Shown here: positions 40,315 through 51,982 of the stretch, in pieces
How positions within the stretch are numbered: position 1 is the stretch's first letter
Layout of the letters: every line of letters starts with the position of its first letter
NCBI GenBank assembly: GCA_002633005.1
Contig: NMRA01000041.1
Location: forward strand, 875,294-939,293
Length of the DNA stretch: 64,000 bases
Direction of reading: 5' to 3'
Origin: Phoronis australis
Taxonomy: Eukaryota; Phoronida; Phoronidae
Program-made: the position numbers and the translations under genes
Notes under the pieces: generated by a model
What the model was told of the DNA's origin: nothing
Seen by the model: only the letters and a program-made list of their open reading frames with translations
Database searches by the model: none

Positions 40315-41570
40315 AGAATTGAAGGAAACTAGGAACCACATAAGTAGCAACCATTCTTTTGACTTCATCAGTGCTAGGTTGTGCAGTGATCTGTCTCCAT
40401 GGCAGCGCATGCGGAACTTTGGCGTTTTCAACAAGCCTTCAGCAGCTGCCGCACATTCTGCCTTTATGGCATCAATGATCAAGATTCGCAACATATCACG
40501 GGCTGGAATTAGTTTGAGAAAATTAGATTCGTATTAGGAAGCTGCACGATAGTTAAACATAGTTCTGAACAGTATTCATGGTCATGGGGCTCACTACATG
40601 AGATTTTCGGGTTTTGTCACACAATTTTTGTTAGAAACATTATTTTGTACATTTTATCATTTTGCAATAAACATCTCAACGACATTCTCTAGTTTTTATC
40701 TTTAGCTCGAAACATCTCATCATCGCAATATTTTCCCCAATAAGTCAACTAGCAATAGTGGATCTTATCCATGAGGCAATTAATGAACTAGATTCGATCC
40801 TCGGCTGTAACGTGTCTAATTACGAACGCGGACTCACAATATTAAAAAAATCTAAACAATGATGAAAGAGTTTATCTAAAACGCAATGATTTCCAAAGAT
40901 TGCGGTGTATGGGTCTTGAACTGAAGTAGCTAACAGCGAAAATCAGTAAAGCTGAAATCGCAGAGTTCAAACTGAAACAAGTTAGCGGCAGTGAATTGTC
41001 CTGTTGAGGCAATCAATAACCGTCATTATTATCCATGGTGTTATCGTTGTACTGAAGAACGTTACTACCCTTACTAAAGAACCAAAACAAAATGTTCCGC
41101 ATCAAAGCAAGAGCGAAAACAACAGTCTGTGGCGATGCAGGGTGTTTTAAAAGACAATTTTAAAGACAAATTTAGGGAAGCGTTTGAATCTATAAGCTAC
41201 AGGCTACCCTATCTCTCCGGAAAAAGTTTCGGCGGCAATGTGAAGTTTTCTGCATTTGGATGCAAAATCGCACTGCTCTGCAACTTACATATCTGGAACC
41301 ACTGAAGTATTCGTACATTTAAAAGTATTATCCGTATATACTTTTACAGATCTTGTGTATTCGGTATGTACTCTTTGGGTTACAACACAACATAAGACCA
41401 GTGTCACCTAGCTCGTGTGCCGTAAAAATCGTACTGCAAGTTTGGTGCAGCACAACTTCGAATTCAATATGCGGTCGCGAGGCACTCGAATACGAATGTT
41501 AATCTAACACATGCACAGGAAATCAGAACGAGACATATGGATTTTCAGAAATTAATGCCATGACAAATCC
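40315..41570 (+). pseudogene. PAN/apple + WSC protein, copy C, eroded relic
   Basis: Nucleotide similarity to exon 1 of copies A and B is plain at about 40318-40548. Shared runs include GTGCAGTGATCTGTCTCCATGG (copy B: TGTGCAGATATATGTCTCCATG), TTTGGCGTTTTC, AGCTGCCGCACATTCTGCCT and GGGCTGGAATTAGTTTGAGAAA. Several stops and indels destroy the frame, and the start region is lost. A second block at about 41385-41570 resembles the WSC exon, with GTGTGCCGTAAAAATCGTAC, GAATACGAATGT, ACATGCACAGG and GAACGAGACATATGG in the same order as in copy A. The spacing of about 0.85 kb fits the copy B intron. The similarity was read by eye against copies A and B. It is clearly non-coding now. Confidence 0.68.
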
Positions 41571-42658
41571 GCAATAATTGTCGAAAAAACTCAGGAGCAG
41601 CAGTACCGGCATTTTCAGTAAGTAAAAGTCCACCACGAACAAGCACATTTCAACGCGCAGAAAGATATTGGTTTAAGAACATCTTGGCGCTTCAGATTGG
41701 ATGGATGGGGGCAGGTTAATCACTGACCGATGTTAATAGCTTTCGGTGTAGGTAGACTGACGACTAGTTGAGTTAATCTCGGCCGGGCGTTCACAAATCT
41801 ACTCCGAACAAAACATCCGACGTAATGTCTATTCCGAATGCTCAAGCCCGCAGTGCTGCAAAGCCTTCAAGCAACTGTTCCAGTACCGTTGATTCAGTAC
41901 TCTGCTGTCCGTAAATTTACCTGGCTCTCTATTGACTAACGCTGCCATGGTAACCGCTGATTCTGTAACTGTAACTGTAACTTGAAATCAGTTTCAATTG
42001 ACACACACTCTGAACTCAAGCCTTAGTTTTTATAGTCCTTTTCACTGTTCTGGATCTTTTCACTAGTAAACAAACACAATCTAGAACTTAGCGGATTTCT
42101 ATACACACAAGCAAAGCTCTAGAATGGTCCATACTACGCTTGTTTTTTAAATCACCAGTGAACATTCTTCCAGGGCCTCTACTGAGTATTCTATTGTAAA
42201 TAGATCACATCATCGCTTGCTTGTGACACTGATGCAACACAGTCATGAGGACAGTGGTGTAGTGGTAAAATTAGGTACTGCATGAGTAGGCGCCCAAGGC
42301 CCCTTGAGCACTGAACGTAACTTACGGTACGTAGGCGCTACGTTAAAATGCCAAAAGGTGGTTGGCTGCGCATACGTGCGCTTACTATACGCCCCACTAC
42401 AGCACTGCACGGGGATCGGCGTGAGGCGGACACAGATGCGAGCAGGCCCGCAGTTGCTTCAGTTATATAGCCTAACCTGCCTCTATCGGTGCCAGGTCAG
42501 ATCATGCATAGGCAAATGGGCAAGTTACTGTGGTAATTTTGTATCTGATACATGCGCGCACCTAGCCTAAAATGTAGGGCCGGGGCTCGAATTTTTCGCA
42601 ATATGCGCACCCTTTTACTGAATGAAATCAACTACGAGGACTAAAAAAGAAAAAAAAA
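41571..42658. other. No gene recognised, ends at the N gap
   Basis: A tRNA-like phrase (AGTGGTGTAGTGGTAAAAT near 42252) may be a SINE head, but no full tRNA fold or second copy was seen. Otherwise featureless. Confidence 0.5.
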
Positions 42659-43381
42659 NNNNNNNNNNNNNNNNNNNNNNNNNNNNNNNNNNNNNNNNNN
42701 NNNNNNNNNNNNNNNNNNNNNNNNNNNNNNNNNNNNNNNNNNNNNNNNNNNNNNNNNNNNNNNNNNNNNNNNNNNNNNNNNNNNNNNNNNNNNNNNNNNN
42801 NNNNNNNNNNNNNNNNNNNNNNNNNNNNNNNNNNNNNNNNNNNNNNNNNNNNNNNNNNNNNNNNNNNNNNNNNNNNNNNNNNNNNNNNNNNNNNNNNNNN
42901 NNNNNNNNNNNNNNNNNNNNNNNNNNNNNNNNNNNNNNNNNNNNNNNNNNNNNNNNNNNNNNNNNNNNNNNNNNNNNNNNNNNNNNNNNNNNNNNNNNNN
43001 NNNNNNNNNNNNNNNNNNNNNNNNNNNNNNNNNNNNNNNNNNNNNNNNNNNNNNNNNNNNNNNNNNNNNNNNNNNNNNNNNNNNNNNNNNNNNNNNNNNN
43101 NNNNNNNNNNNNNNNNNNNNNNNNNNNNNNNNNNNNNNNNNNNNNNNNNNNNNNNNNNNNNNNNNNNNNNNNNNNNNNNNNNNNNNNNNNNNNNNNNNNN
43201 NNNNNNNNNNNNNNNNNNNNNNNNNNNNNNNNNNNNNNNNNNNNNNNNNNNNNNNNNNNNNNNNNNNNNNNNNNNNNNNNNNNNNNNNNNNNNNNNNNNN
43301 NNNNNNNNNNNNNNNNNNNNNNNNNNNNNNNNNNNNNNNNNNNNNNNNNNNNNNNNNNNNNNNNNNNNNNNNNNNNNNNNN
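42659..43381. other. Assembly gap (723 Ns)
   Basis: Continuous N. It probably hides the first exon and promoter of MRTO4, since exon 2 is at 43757 and no exon 1 is visible in between. Protein readings across it are meaningless. Confidence 0.98.
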
Positions 43382-43756
43382 TCTCGTGTTATTGTTAAGT
43401 GCGGCGACAAATACTACCGCTCTGCAGCCAAAAATGTGTGGGTTGGGAGTGGACGGGCGAGCTGAAAGGACGCAGACGCATGCTACTGATGGTGGTAACG
43501 GTTTTTTTTTTAGTCCTCCCGATTTTTGTCGGGGAAAGGTTCACATTGACCATTTCAAGGCTGGTTATCGGGCATGATTTGGGCCGTAAAAGTTTCCGCG
43601 TTTTTTGTCATTGGTCATTCCAAGCCCTGAAAGGCGCAGCAATATGGTAGTATAATGGCAAGCAGCGGATAAATGTGCCCTTTCTGTGTCAACCTTTGTG
43701 AACTGAGTAGTAGATGATGACAATCATAACTTGCAATTTTTGTTTTCTGTTTCCAG
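43382..43756. other. Probable MRTO4 first intron (3' part)
   Basis: No ATG exon with the MPKSKR-type start was found. It ends in TTTCTGTTTCCAG, a good acceptor for the exon at 43757. Confidence 0.6.
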
Positions 43757-46700
43757 TATCCTTAACACAGACAAGGAAGAAGGGTCTGGAATTGAAACAG
43801 TCTTTAATACAGGAAGTGAGTGAAGAGCTATAATTGTACGCGGTATTGTTGGACTACAGTCAATGTTCCCCTTCCGAGCTGTTTGAGTTTGGAGCCACTG
43901 TTGTTCCTAGTTTATCTTCGCATCAGTTTTGAAAGTTTTAGAGAAGCTTGTTGATATCTAAATCAGCAAATGAAGTTTGGTAGTTTCTGCCTGAACTAGA
44001 GTAGTTGTGAGGCCTACTGCATAAATTGTGATGTGCAAGACATAAAATAATTTTAATCAGAAGAAAAACTTTATGCAATGAATTTAGTAATTGAGAGTAT
44101 TTTTGCGAACTATCAGGGTCAAGGCCACTGCAACTTAGCCATGAGTGAGCACTTCAAGTTCACTCATCAAGTGTGGACTAAGTATATGTGCACTTCCAAG
44201 TTCCATTACGCTTAATTGTCGTGAGAGACCGTCCGGAGTTGGTATATGATGCAACTCGGGACGGTCTGGGGTCTATAGAAAACCACAGTTCAACTGTGAG
44301 TCTACACCAACGTGATAAACGAAAATAGTTCTACTTGCTGCGTTAGCTGCTGGTATGCTTATCTATTTTATGACACACTATGTGTGACTGGGCAAAGCGT
44401 TTTCAAAATAATGTGGATAAATCAGTGGAGTGTGAGACCCCTGAGGTCCCTGTCAAGTCCTCATGGCAATTTTATGTTATGACTCATCAATTGTGGATTA
44501 CATTTATGGGTACTCATCTCCACATATTATTTTGTACTTGAGCACAAAAATGCTTGTCTTTTAATGGAAAAAATTAACCTTCAAGATGACATAAATTTGC
44601 ACCTTTTGTCAAAAAACTACTTTTGATTGAGACCTCTTGCCATTGTACAATTGACCTCGTTTTGTTCACACATTGACCTTGTTTTGTTCACCTGGGCTAT
44701 CAATTGGTGTAATCTCAATATGTAGTTTGGTTTTGGTTGTTCTTTAGTTGCATGATGATGAAATAAAATTGCGAAGCCTTACTGTCCATTTCATTTCATG
44801 TCATACTGAGGAATTTTTATATTTTTTACAGGTTCGAGATTGTGTGGACCGCTATGCCAGAATAATTATTTTTACAGTTCACAACATGAGGAATGAGAAA
44901 CTGAAATTTGTCAGACAGGAGTGGAAACATAGTAGGCATGTATTTTGTGATGGAGGGAATTATTATTTCATTATCCAAGACAGAAATATGGTTTAGTAAA
45001 CACAGAATATCACCTTTCTTTCCATGTTGTAAATTATCAGTTTTTACTCTTTCATAGTGAAAAATAACATAAAAAGACTGACGTTTTCTGCTGTTCAATG
45101 TGACATAGCTCCATTTTACTGATGCCTTGCCTGATTTATTATTTCTCAAAATCCCAAAAGATCGGTGCCATCTTAAGAAACATTGAGTAACTACTTGAAA
45201 ATGTCTGATGCACTGAGAAAAATTATCTGTAGATTTGTGGTCATATTGTATTGATTTCAATGATGGATTGTATTCTTAGTTTTTTAATTATGAAACAAAC
45301 ATACTTAAAATTATAACATCTGCTACTGAATTACATAAATTTTATGAAAGAAGTCTTGATTCTGTGAATTCTGTTCATTTTCTATTATTTTGAAGGGTCT
45401 GTTGGAATGAATGTTTTAACTTGTTCTTACCCAGTGTTCAAATTTTTGCACGTGTTTGACGTGCACATGGTTGACATTACATAATGCATAGTATCTGAAA
45501 GCGTCATTTGTACCTTAAGTAGCTAGCGCCACCTTTAGGCATTTTGTTTGACGTGCACATGGTTGACATTACATGTGTGTCTCATGTTGATGCTTGTTTC
45601 TTAACTAGAACAAGAAAAAGCAAGTTTTTAAATTTGGCTATCTGCATTCTGATGAGTATTTTAAATTTGGCTATCTGCATTCTGATGAGTATGAGCAAAT
45701 TGTTATTTTTTTTTGTCAACATCAAAATTGTCACAATGTGGAAATCATGTCTCTAAAGTCCCATGTTGAGTTAACATCTCTTATTTCTCTCGGTAATACT
45801 GTTATTGACTAATTTGGTAGTTTGTCTAAAACAAAGTTGATTTATCGTCTGTATAGTGCTCTGTAAATCTACAAGTTTATAAGTTTTAATTGCGTAAAAG
45901 TTTACATATTCCAGAAATAGATAGACTGTAAGGTTTAATTTTTGGTTTTCTTCCAGTTGCGATTTATCAGGTCATGTGACCATGCCTTTCTGAAAAAGAT
46001 AGATACATTCATAGCAAAACGGCAGCATGAATAAAATGACCAATGAAATCCCAAAAATGTTGTTATTACTGTTTTCTAAATTATTTTGTTTTTTACAACT
46101 TTCAATTTTTTTCATAAAAGCCACAAATCACATTTTTATTACATAAAAGTGGAACATTTCAAAACAATTCTTTTCATTGTTTTGGGGAACAGTGCATAAT
46201 GCATAGTATCTGAAAGCGTCATTTGTACCTTAAGTAGCTAGCGCCACCTTTAGGCATTTTGTTTTGCAATTTGAATCTATGCTAATAGCTTACCACATTG
46301 TTTGTTGTCAGGTTTTTCTTCGGGAAAAACAGAGTAATGGCGATTGCCTTTGGCAAGGGGCCTGAGGACGAATACAGAGACAACTTATCCGAGTTGAGTA
46401 AGAGGCTGCATGGCCAAGCTGGGCTGTTATTTACCAATGAGAAAACAAAGCACGTTGTCAAGTAAGCTATTGTGTAGATATGAATCTTGTCGATACATCA
46501 AGAAGATAAATTTATGAAAAGTTTTCTCTTCATCTATTTTTTGTACAGTGCACATAAAAAGTACCAGTAATTGGAAAAATTCTATTTCCCTGTTATGAAG
46601 GATTATTCCAGCAGTCATCATTTCTTTTAAATTCTTTTTATTGATTTATATTTTCACCTCGTTTCTTTTCTGTTAAATTCCCTGGTGTTAATCCAGCATT

Positions 46701-49288
46701 TCACAACTGAGGTGTCCAAAATGGGTTGCCATCTTCTCAGGGCTTCCATGACCAACGTGTTTTTATGACCCCAAGTCAAATTGTTGTTATAATTTAGTAT
46801 GTTAGTGGGGAGACATAGGTCTGCAATACAGTTTGATGTATCTTATGAAAGAGACATCATTCATTGCTTACGTTTGAACTTTATGTGGGCGTCCAAATGC
46901 TGAGCAGGGCATCCGAGCTGGGATGTTTAAATTTGTTTGAGGGATCCATTTGGAAGTCTGCTAGATGAAGACCTGATTCCCTGTCATTTCTGATCCTTGC
47001 AGTCCACTCTTGTGACTTGGATTTGGTTTTCGTTCAGCCTTTATGGTGGGTGATTCTGGGTCATTTTGCTAGGCAACTTTTTTACACATTTTGACAAAAC
47101 GTTTATTTCAAGGTAATTAGACTACGCCTATGTGACCAACATGCACTCTTGATTTGAAATTTAGATGTCATTATACATGTAAGCTATTTTTTTGACTGAC
47201 TTTGAAGTACTTCCAAAAGGATTAAATGGAATATAATAATGTAATGCTATTTGTCAGTAATGCAAGTCCATGCTGTTCCTGTTGTCTTTTAATGTTCTCT
47301 TATTGTCTTTCTGAACGGTGTTACTGATACATTTTACATTTTAACCTTTGACTTTCCTCTCTGCAGTTGGTTTGACTCTCACCGAGAGCTGGATTACGCC
47401 CGCTCGGGTAACATTGCTCAGCAGACTGTGACGTTACAAGCGGGCCCCCAGAAACAGTTCTCTCACTCCATGGAGCCCCAGTTGAGACAATTGGGGCTGC
47501 CTACCAGTTTACAAAGAGGTATACATTACTATTTTTTCAAGTTATTTATTTTTCGTTAAAATGCATCTGGTTTCCTCAAGATTATGACGAATGTTTAATA
47601 GGAGCTTAGGGGAATAGTAACTCTAAATCTTGAAATTTAGCTACAAAGACACACTTTCTTCACAATTTTGCCCAGTTTTAATGAGGAAAATTTTCATATA
47701 AGTTTTTGAAAACGACTGTACCGACTAGGTTGGCCATTTTAAAAAGTGATATAAGTGGAATTTATTAATATTTATGGAGCTCAGTGTAGAAATTTTACCG
47801 TTTTTTTAGCACTGTAAGGCCATTTGATGACAATGAGCTGGGCAGCTTGTGTTCAGTTTGTACTGTTACTAGCAGTCAATGAACTTCACTGTCTGTACCA
47901 GAAACCTCTGAAAAGATTCTGCTCCAGAACACAATTATTCAAAACTCAAGTTCTGTATGTAGCTTTATACTGGAAAGTGTTTTGTTTTGTGAAGTTCTCA
48001 ACTCATTGAAAGGCAAAGTAAGGATGAGGGTCGATACCTGCCACATCTGAAATGTGCCAGGGGGCGCTGACAGCGATATGCTTGCTTGTGGTGAGGATAC
48101 TATGTGGCTAAATGTAAGAGGGATCTAATTCAACAGTTTGTTGTCTTCGTATAGGTGTGGTAACATTATTACAAGATTATCCAGTGTGTAAAAAGGGAGA
48201 TGTCTTGACAGNCTGAGCAAGCCAGAATTTTGGTAGGTACCATTTCACTTTTGCATTCTCTTAGTAACTTGTTTGTGGTAAGAGGCTACATATATTAGTT
48301 GCCTGTGCACTATGACTTGGGAAATAAAAGTTTTAGTGTTAAATGCATTTGAAAGCAGTTATTAAAGATGTCTTTTGACGCTGTTATGGAATTGGTTTCA
48401 AATTGCTCCTTGGTCAAACAGATGGAATTTCTAGTCTTGGAATGAGGGAATTGACAGTTCATTATTGCTGGAGACAGAGTTCTACAAGTTGACATTTCGT
48501 TTTATTTGCTGAGCATGCTCTTTAGATTTAAGACAAAAAATCACTTTTTGTCTGAGTAGGAAACAAGTAGTGACATATTTTATTGCAGTGAAATCCAGTT
48601 TCTTGGACAGAACATTAGATTTATTACCATCTATGCTTTCCTCTTATTTTTATCGAAACTTGAAATAATGGTAACGGTAATTTCTCTCTATTAAGATACC
48701 ACATGACTTTGTTGTTTTTTTAACTTCTTAAAGTATTGTCATTTTTGTTTTCGAAAGTTGTCGACAAATCATCTTCATCCCAGATTAATAAACGGATAAC
48801 GTTTGTAGAAGGTACCTTAAGCGAAAACGACAACACTCTGTTGTCAATTCTATGAATTTTTGCAGAAATTATTTGGTCACATGATGGCGGAGTTTCAAAT
48901 GACCCCAAGTTGTGTGTGGTCGAATGATGGCAAATTTACTATGCTGAAAGACAAGAGTACATCCATACTCCCAAAGAAGATCAAGGTTAAAGGTCAGCAC
49001 AGTTTGTTATAAGATCACACGTATTGGTTTCTTAAACCATGGATTCATCTGTTTTACTGAGATTATAAGCTAGCAACTTAAACTCCAGAAAATTTTTTGA
49101 TCACAGGTCATATAGTGGTGCGCAGTCTAACGAAGAGTTGTTTTAGAAATTGAGGCTGTCTGTCGCTTTTAATTGTTGCCTTTTTGTTTACTTTTACAGC
49201 AAAAGCAAAAGCAGACGATGAGAGCAGTGAAAGTGGAGATGATGGGATGCCGTATGTGGTGGAAGAGGATGGTAGTGATGAGGACTGA
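43757..49288 (+). CDS. MRTO4: mRNA turnover protein 4 homologue (ribosome assembly factor), 5' exon missing
   Basis: MRTO4 is a nucleolar paralogue of ribosomal stalk protein P0. It occupies the P0 site on pre-60S particles and is later exchanged for P0. Coding exons seen: 43757-43815, 44832-44935, 46312-46461, 47367-47518, 48155-48232, 48866-48992, 49200-49288, giving about 251 aa. Landmarks: [19 protein letters not shown] near the N terminus, [72 protein letters not shown] and an acidic tail ending DGSDED. The first codons (usually about ten residues, exon 1) were not found between 43382 and 43756 and probably lie in the N gap. Two oddities: the intron after 44935 begins with GC, and a single N at 48212 adds one base inside exon 6. 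Removing that base restores the family reading (TAEQARIL). The 3' UTR may end after AATAAA near 49934. Confidence 0.93.
44208..44426 (-). repeat. Interspersed repeat, inverse copy of 26857-27068
   Basis: Reads ACGCTTAATTGTCGTGAGAG and then the mirror of the copy at 26857. It lies in the MRTO4 intron between 43815 and 44832. Confidence 0.85.
45453..45574. repeat. Duplicated 30-bp flank around an inserted element copy
   Basis: Perfect 30-bp repeats at 45453-45482 and 45545-45574 (containing GACGTGCACATGGTTGACAT) bracket a 62-bp segment. Together with a few flanking bases, that segment recurs perfectly at 46195-46264. The structure suggests a copied insertion with duplication of the target. Confidence 0.85.
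45627..45692. repeat. 33-bp perfect tandem duplication
   Basis: Two identical 33-bp units (45627-45659 and 45660-45692) beginning TTTAAATTTGGCTATCTGCA, in the MRTO4 intron that follows the exon ending at 44935. Confidence 0.95.
46195..46264. repeat. Second copy of the 70-bp element
   Basis: Identical over 70 bases to 45480-45549 and located 47 bp upstream of the MRTO4 exon starting at 46312. It contains CTTAAGTAGCTAGCGCCACC. Confidence 0.9.
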
Positions 49289-49933
49289 CACCAGGGGGGG
49301 TTAGTGGGGATGATGTGATGTGATGCAGACTGATCCTATACGGCTTAAATGGGGATGACGGAATGTCAATCGTGAGCCGTTTTCACTTCATGGACTATAG
49401 CCAGCCAGAATACAGAGACATGCATATTGAAGCACGCACATGAACACAGGTCATAGTGTGTGTATACATTGCAAATCAAATAAGACATCTAAATTGTAAA
49501 GTAATTTATGCTTATTTAATATATCATTTGAAACATTTAGTTGAGGTAAAGCATACTTTGCACATTTAGCTGCACTTTGTACATTATTTTTGAAATCAAA
49601 TAATAATCAAGATAATCATTGTTTACTTGCAACTACAAAGAAGCTGCCATCTTGTGTGTACACTAACCCTCGTCTGCAGCAGGATTGTACTTTATTGTTG
49701 GTTTTCAAGGTAAATTGTCTGCCTACAGTAGTGGAATTTCACTGCCATCTGTAGTATTTACACACTCTTTTAACTGATCACGGTCTTGGTAAAGGTTGGT
49801 AATGACAAGGGTAGACACCAGGGGATGTAAATCTATGGTGGGTTCACGTGCCTGTTGCATCATAGCCGTGTACTCTAATTATAACATTAACAAGTACACA
49901 ATGTAAATCTGGAATGTTTTTTTGTAGTTAAAC

Positions 49934-49939
49934 AATAAA
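49934..49939 (+). terminator. Candidate poly(A) signal of MRTO4
   Basis: AATAAA about 650 bp after the stop codon, followed by T/A-rich sequence. Not tested against transcripts. Confidence 0.45.
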
Positions 49940-50950
49940 TAGCTTTCTTAAAACAACAGCCAAGATGTCAAGTGTTCAACTGAAGATCAAAAACTGTCTG
50001 GTTCATGCAAGTTATGAATTTCTTTTTTGAGTGGTTGAATGGATTAAAGACACCATCTTGTTTGGTAAAAGTACGAATACTCTCAATGTCCAAGTCGTAA
50101 ACTATTCAAAATCATAAACAACCTCCTTTTTCCAGCCTCTTAGCAACAACTATGTGGAGTTGGGGTTTATGTCATGTCTCTTCCATTTTACATTTTTTTC
50201 CTTCACATAACTTGAATTGTCAATTTCAGTAATTGGATTTGTTTGTTGTTTGATGGAAAAATTGACGTATTTACCATCCTTGACATGAATTTTTTTGTGG
50301 AAATTATGTTTTTGCCGTTAAATGTCTTAATGGGCAATGTATGAGAAAGTGTGCTTAAAAGGTAATTAAAATTGTCATTTGGTATGTTCATGGCGTTTAC
50401 TCTCGCCAAAATTTACACGTTCTTGTTAATGTCTAAATATTGGTCCTATTTTTACATTTCATGTAGTATTTGGATCTGGTAAATTATATAAATTTATCTG
50501 ATGAACATTACACAACACAGAATATTTTCCGTCAGCTCATTTATGGAATGTCTTTGACTGATAAACAAAAAATATTCAAATAGCAAGCAGAAAATTACAA
50601 AAATATGTCCACTACAAAATGCTTGTATGAAATGCAGTTTCCTGGACGGAGATCAGATTCTCAAAAACAACTCTACAAAACTACAGTTTGAATCATAAAT
50701 AAGACAAGTAATGTTATGAGTAAATGACATCACAACTGAAACTTCCCACTTACATCACAATGAAATTGAAAGCAAGCTGCTCCAGGTGCAATTTTTTTTT
50801 TAATTGTCCAGTGCAAATGTCTGTAGGCCCCAATGGTGCAAAATTTATGAAAATCGATCTATGAATCACCGCTTTTGCAAGAGTGGGCATCTGCTCCTGG
50901 TCTTAGTTCATGACAAATTATCTTGAATGAATTACAGAACATACAGTTGG

Positions 50951-51030
50951 AATGCCTGAATGTTACTTTCAACCAATCGGAATGTCTGCATGTTACTTTC
51001 AACCAATCGGAATGCCTGAATGTTGCTTCA
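50951..51030. repeat. 30-bp tandem repeat, about 2.7 copies
   Basis: Unit starts GGAATGCCTGAATGTTACTT and ends CAACCAATC. It lies in the intergenic gap between MRTO4 and the LamG/EGF gene. Confidence 0.88.
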
Positions 51031-51982
51031 TTCTGTTAACTAAAAAGAAGTTGGATCCACCATACTTTCTAAGAGCTACTCTGCACAGCACCTTGAAATA
51101 GTGTATACACAAACATGCTACCTTAGATTTGCTTACGGTGTGCTTCTGTCAAGAACTTGTTCCAGGACATCTCGCGTTCACAATAACAATTATTTTTGAA
51201 ACAACTTGCATCTGATTTTAATGCAGTGTAAACGGGGTGTTTCAGTAACTTACGAATGTTAATAAATATGTCAATAACTAAATACATATATCAAAACCAT
51301 CCTTCATGGTACACAGTCAATTAAGATCATGATCACCAATACATTGATTCATAATTTACAATACAGTACATTCACTTTTAAGCAGTATACTGCACTACAA
51401 ACTTGTATAGCACCTCGTACAACTGAGAATCATTGACAACATACACAGTTTTTGGATGTAAACATTCCAACTGTGTAAAACATTCTCTCAGCTAACATAA
51501 GCGTCAACTAATTCAACACAAAAGCAAATTTAAGTACTTGAAATGTGATTGCCAAAAGTATGCTTCACAAATAATATCAGCTACGCAGATGAATAGACTC
51601 GACATATAACAGGTGGCGCTGACGTAGAGTTGGCTCATTTTCTTATCTGAATAGATTGAAAACAGAAAGTTTTTCACGAACTCATGGGGGGTTTGTGGAA
51701 TGAGGGTACCACGTGACTACCTGAGTGCAGTGCACAGGAGTGTCTATTCACTGACGCCACCTTGCAAATTACCAGCCCTTTGTTCAACAGATGAGTAACC
51801 AGGGCTGCATTCTGTGAGAAAAGCAAAATCACGCAAGGGAAAAGAGACTGTTTCGCTACAAGAAATTAGAGAGTATCCTTTAATGAGATTTTACGCAAAA
51901 CTTGTGATGAGGTTTTGTAAAAGCTTTCATTCTACATTCTGACCTACTTTAAAACCTTAGTGGTTTAAATAAAGTGACTGTC

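Larger units (their letters stand above)
44936..46311 (+). other. MRTO4 intron with a GC donor
   Basis: The exon ending AAACATAGTAG is followed by GCATGT, and the acceptor is TTGTTGTCAG at 46302-46311. Only a GC-AG junction joins KHSR to FFFGKN in frame. The nearest GT donor (GTATTT at 44940) shifts the frame. Confidence 0.75.
49289..51982. other. Convergent intergenic gap (MRTO4 / LamG-EGF gene)
   Basis: Both genes end here. It contains the MRTO4 3' UTR and the probable 3' UTR of the minus-strand gene, plus the 30-bp repeat at 50951. No additional gene recognised. Confidence 0.6.

Noticed and set aside
42245-42300. tRNA-like sequence (GGTGTAGTGGTAAAAT)
   Set aside because: No box B, acceptor stem or full cloverleaf; at most a decayed SINE head.
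42622-43410. Long open frames of about 260 codons on both strands
   Set aside because: They consist almost entirely of Ns from the assembly gap.
44751-44811. C/D-box snoRNA-like pattern (ATGATGA ... CTGA) in an MRTO4 intron
   Set aside because: Boxes are at a plausible distance, but no terminal stem pairs across them and no clear guide element or internal boxes were seen.
47825-47910. Second C/D snoRNA-like pattern (TTGATGA ... CTGA) in an MRTO4 intron
   Set aside because: No terminal stem and weak D box; such motifs are expected by chance.
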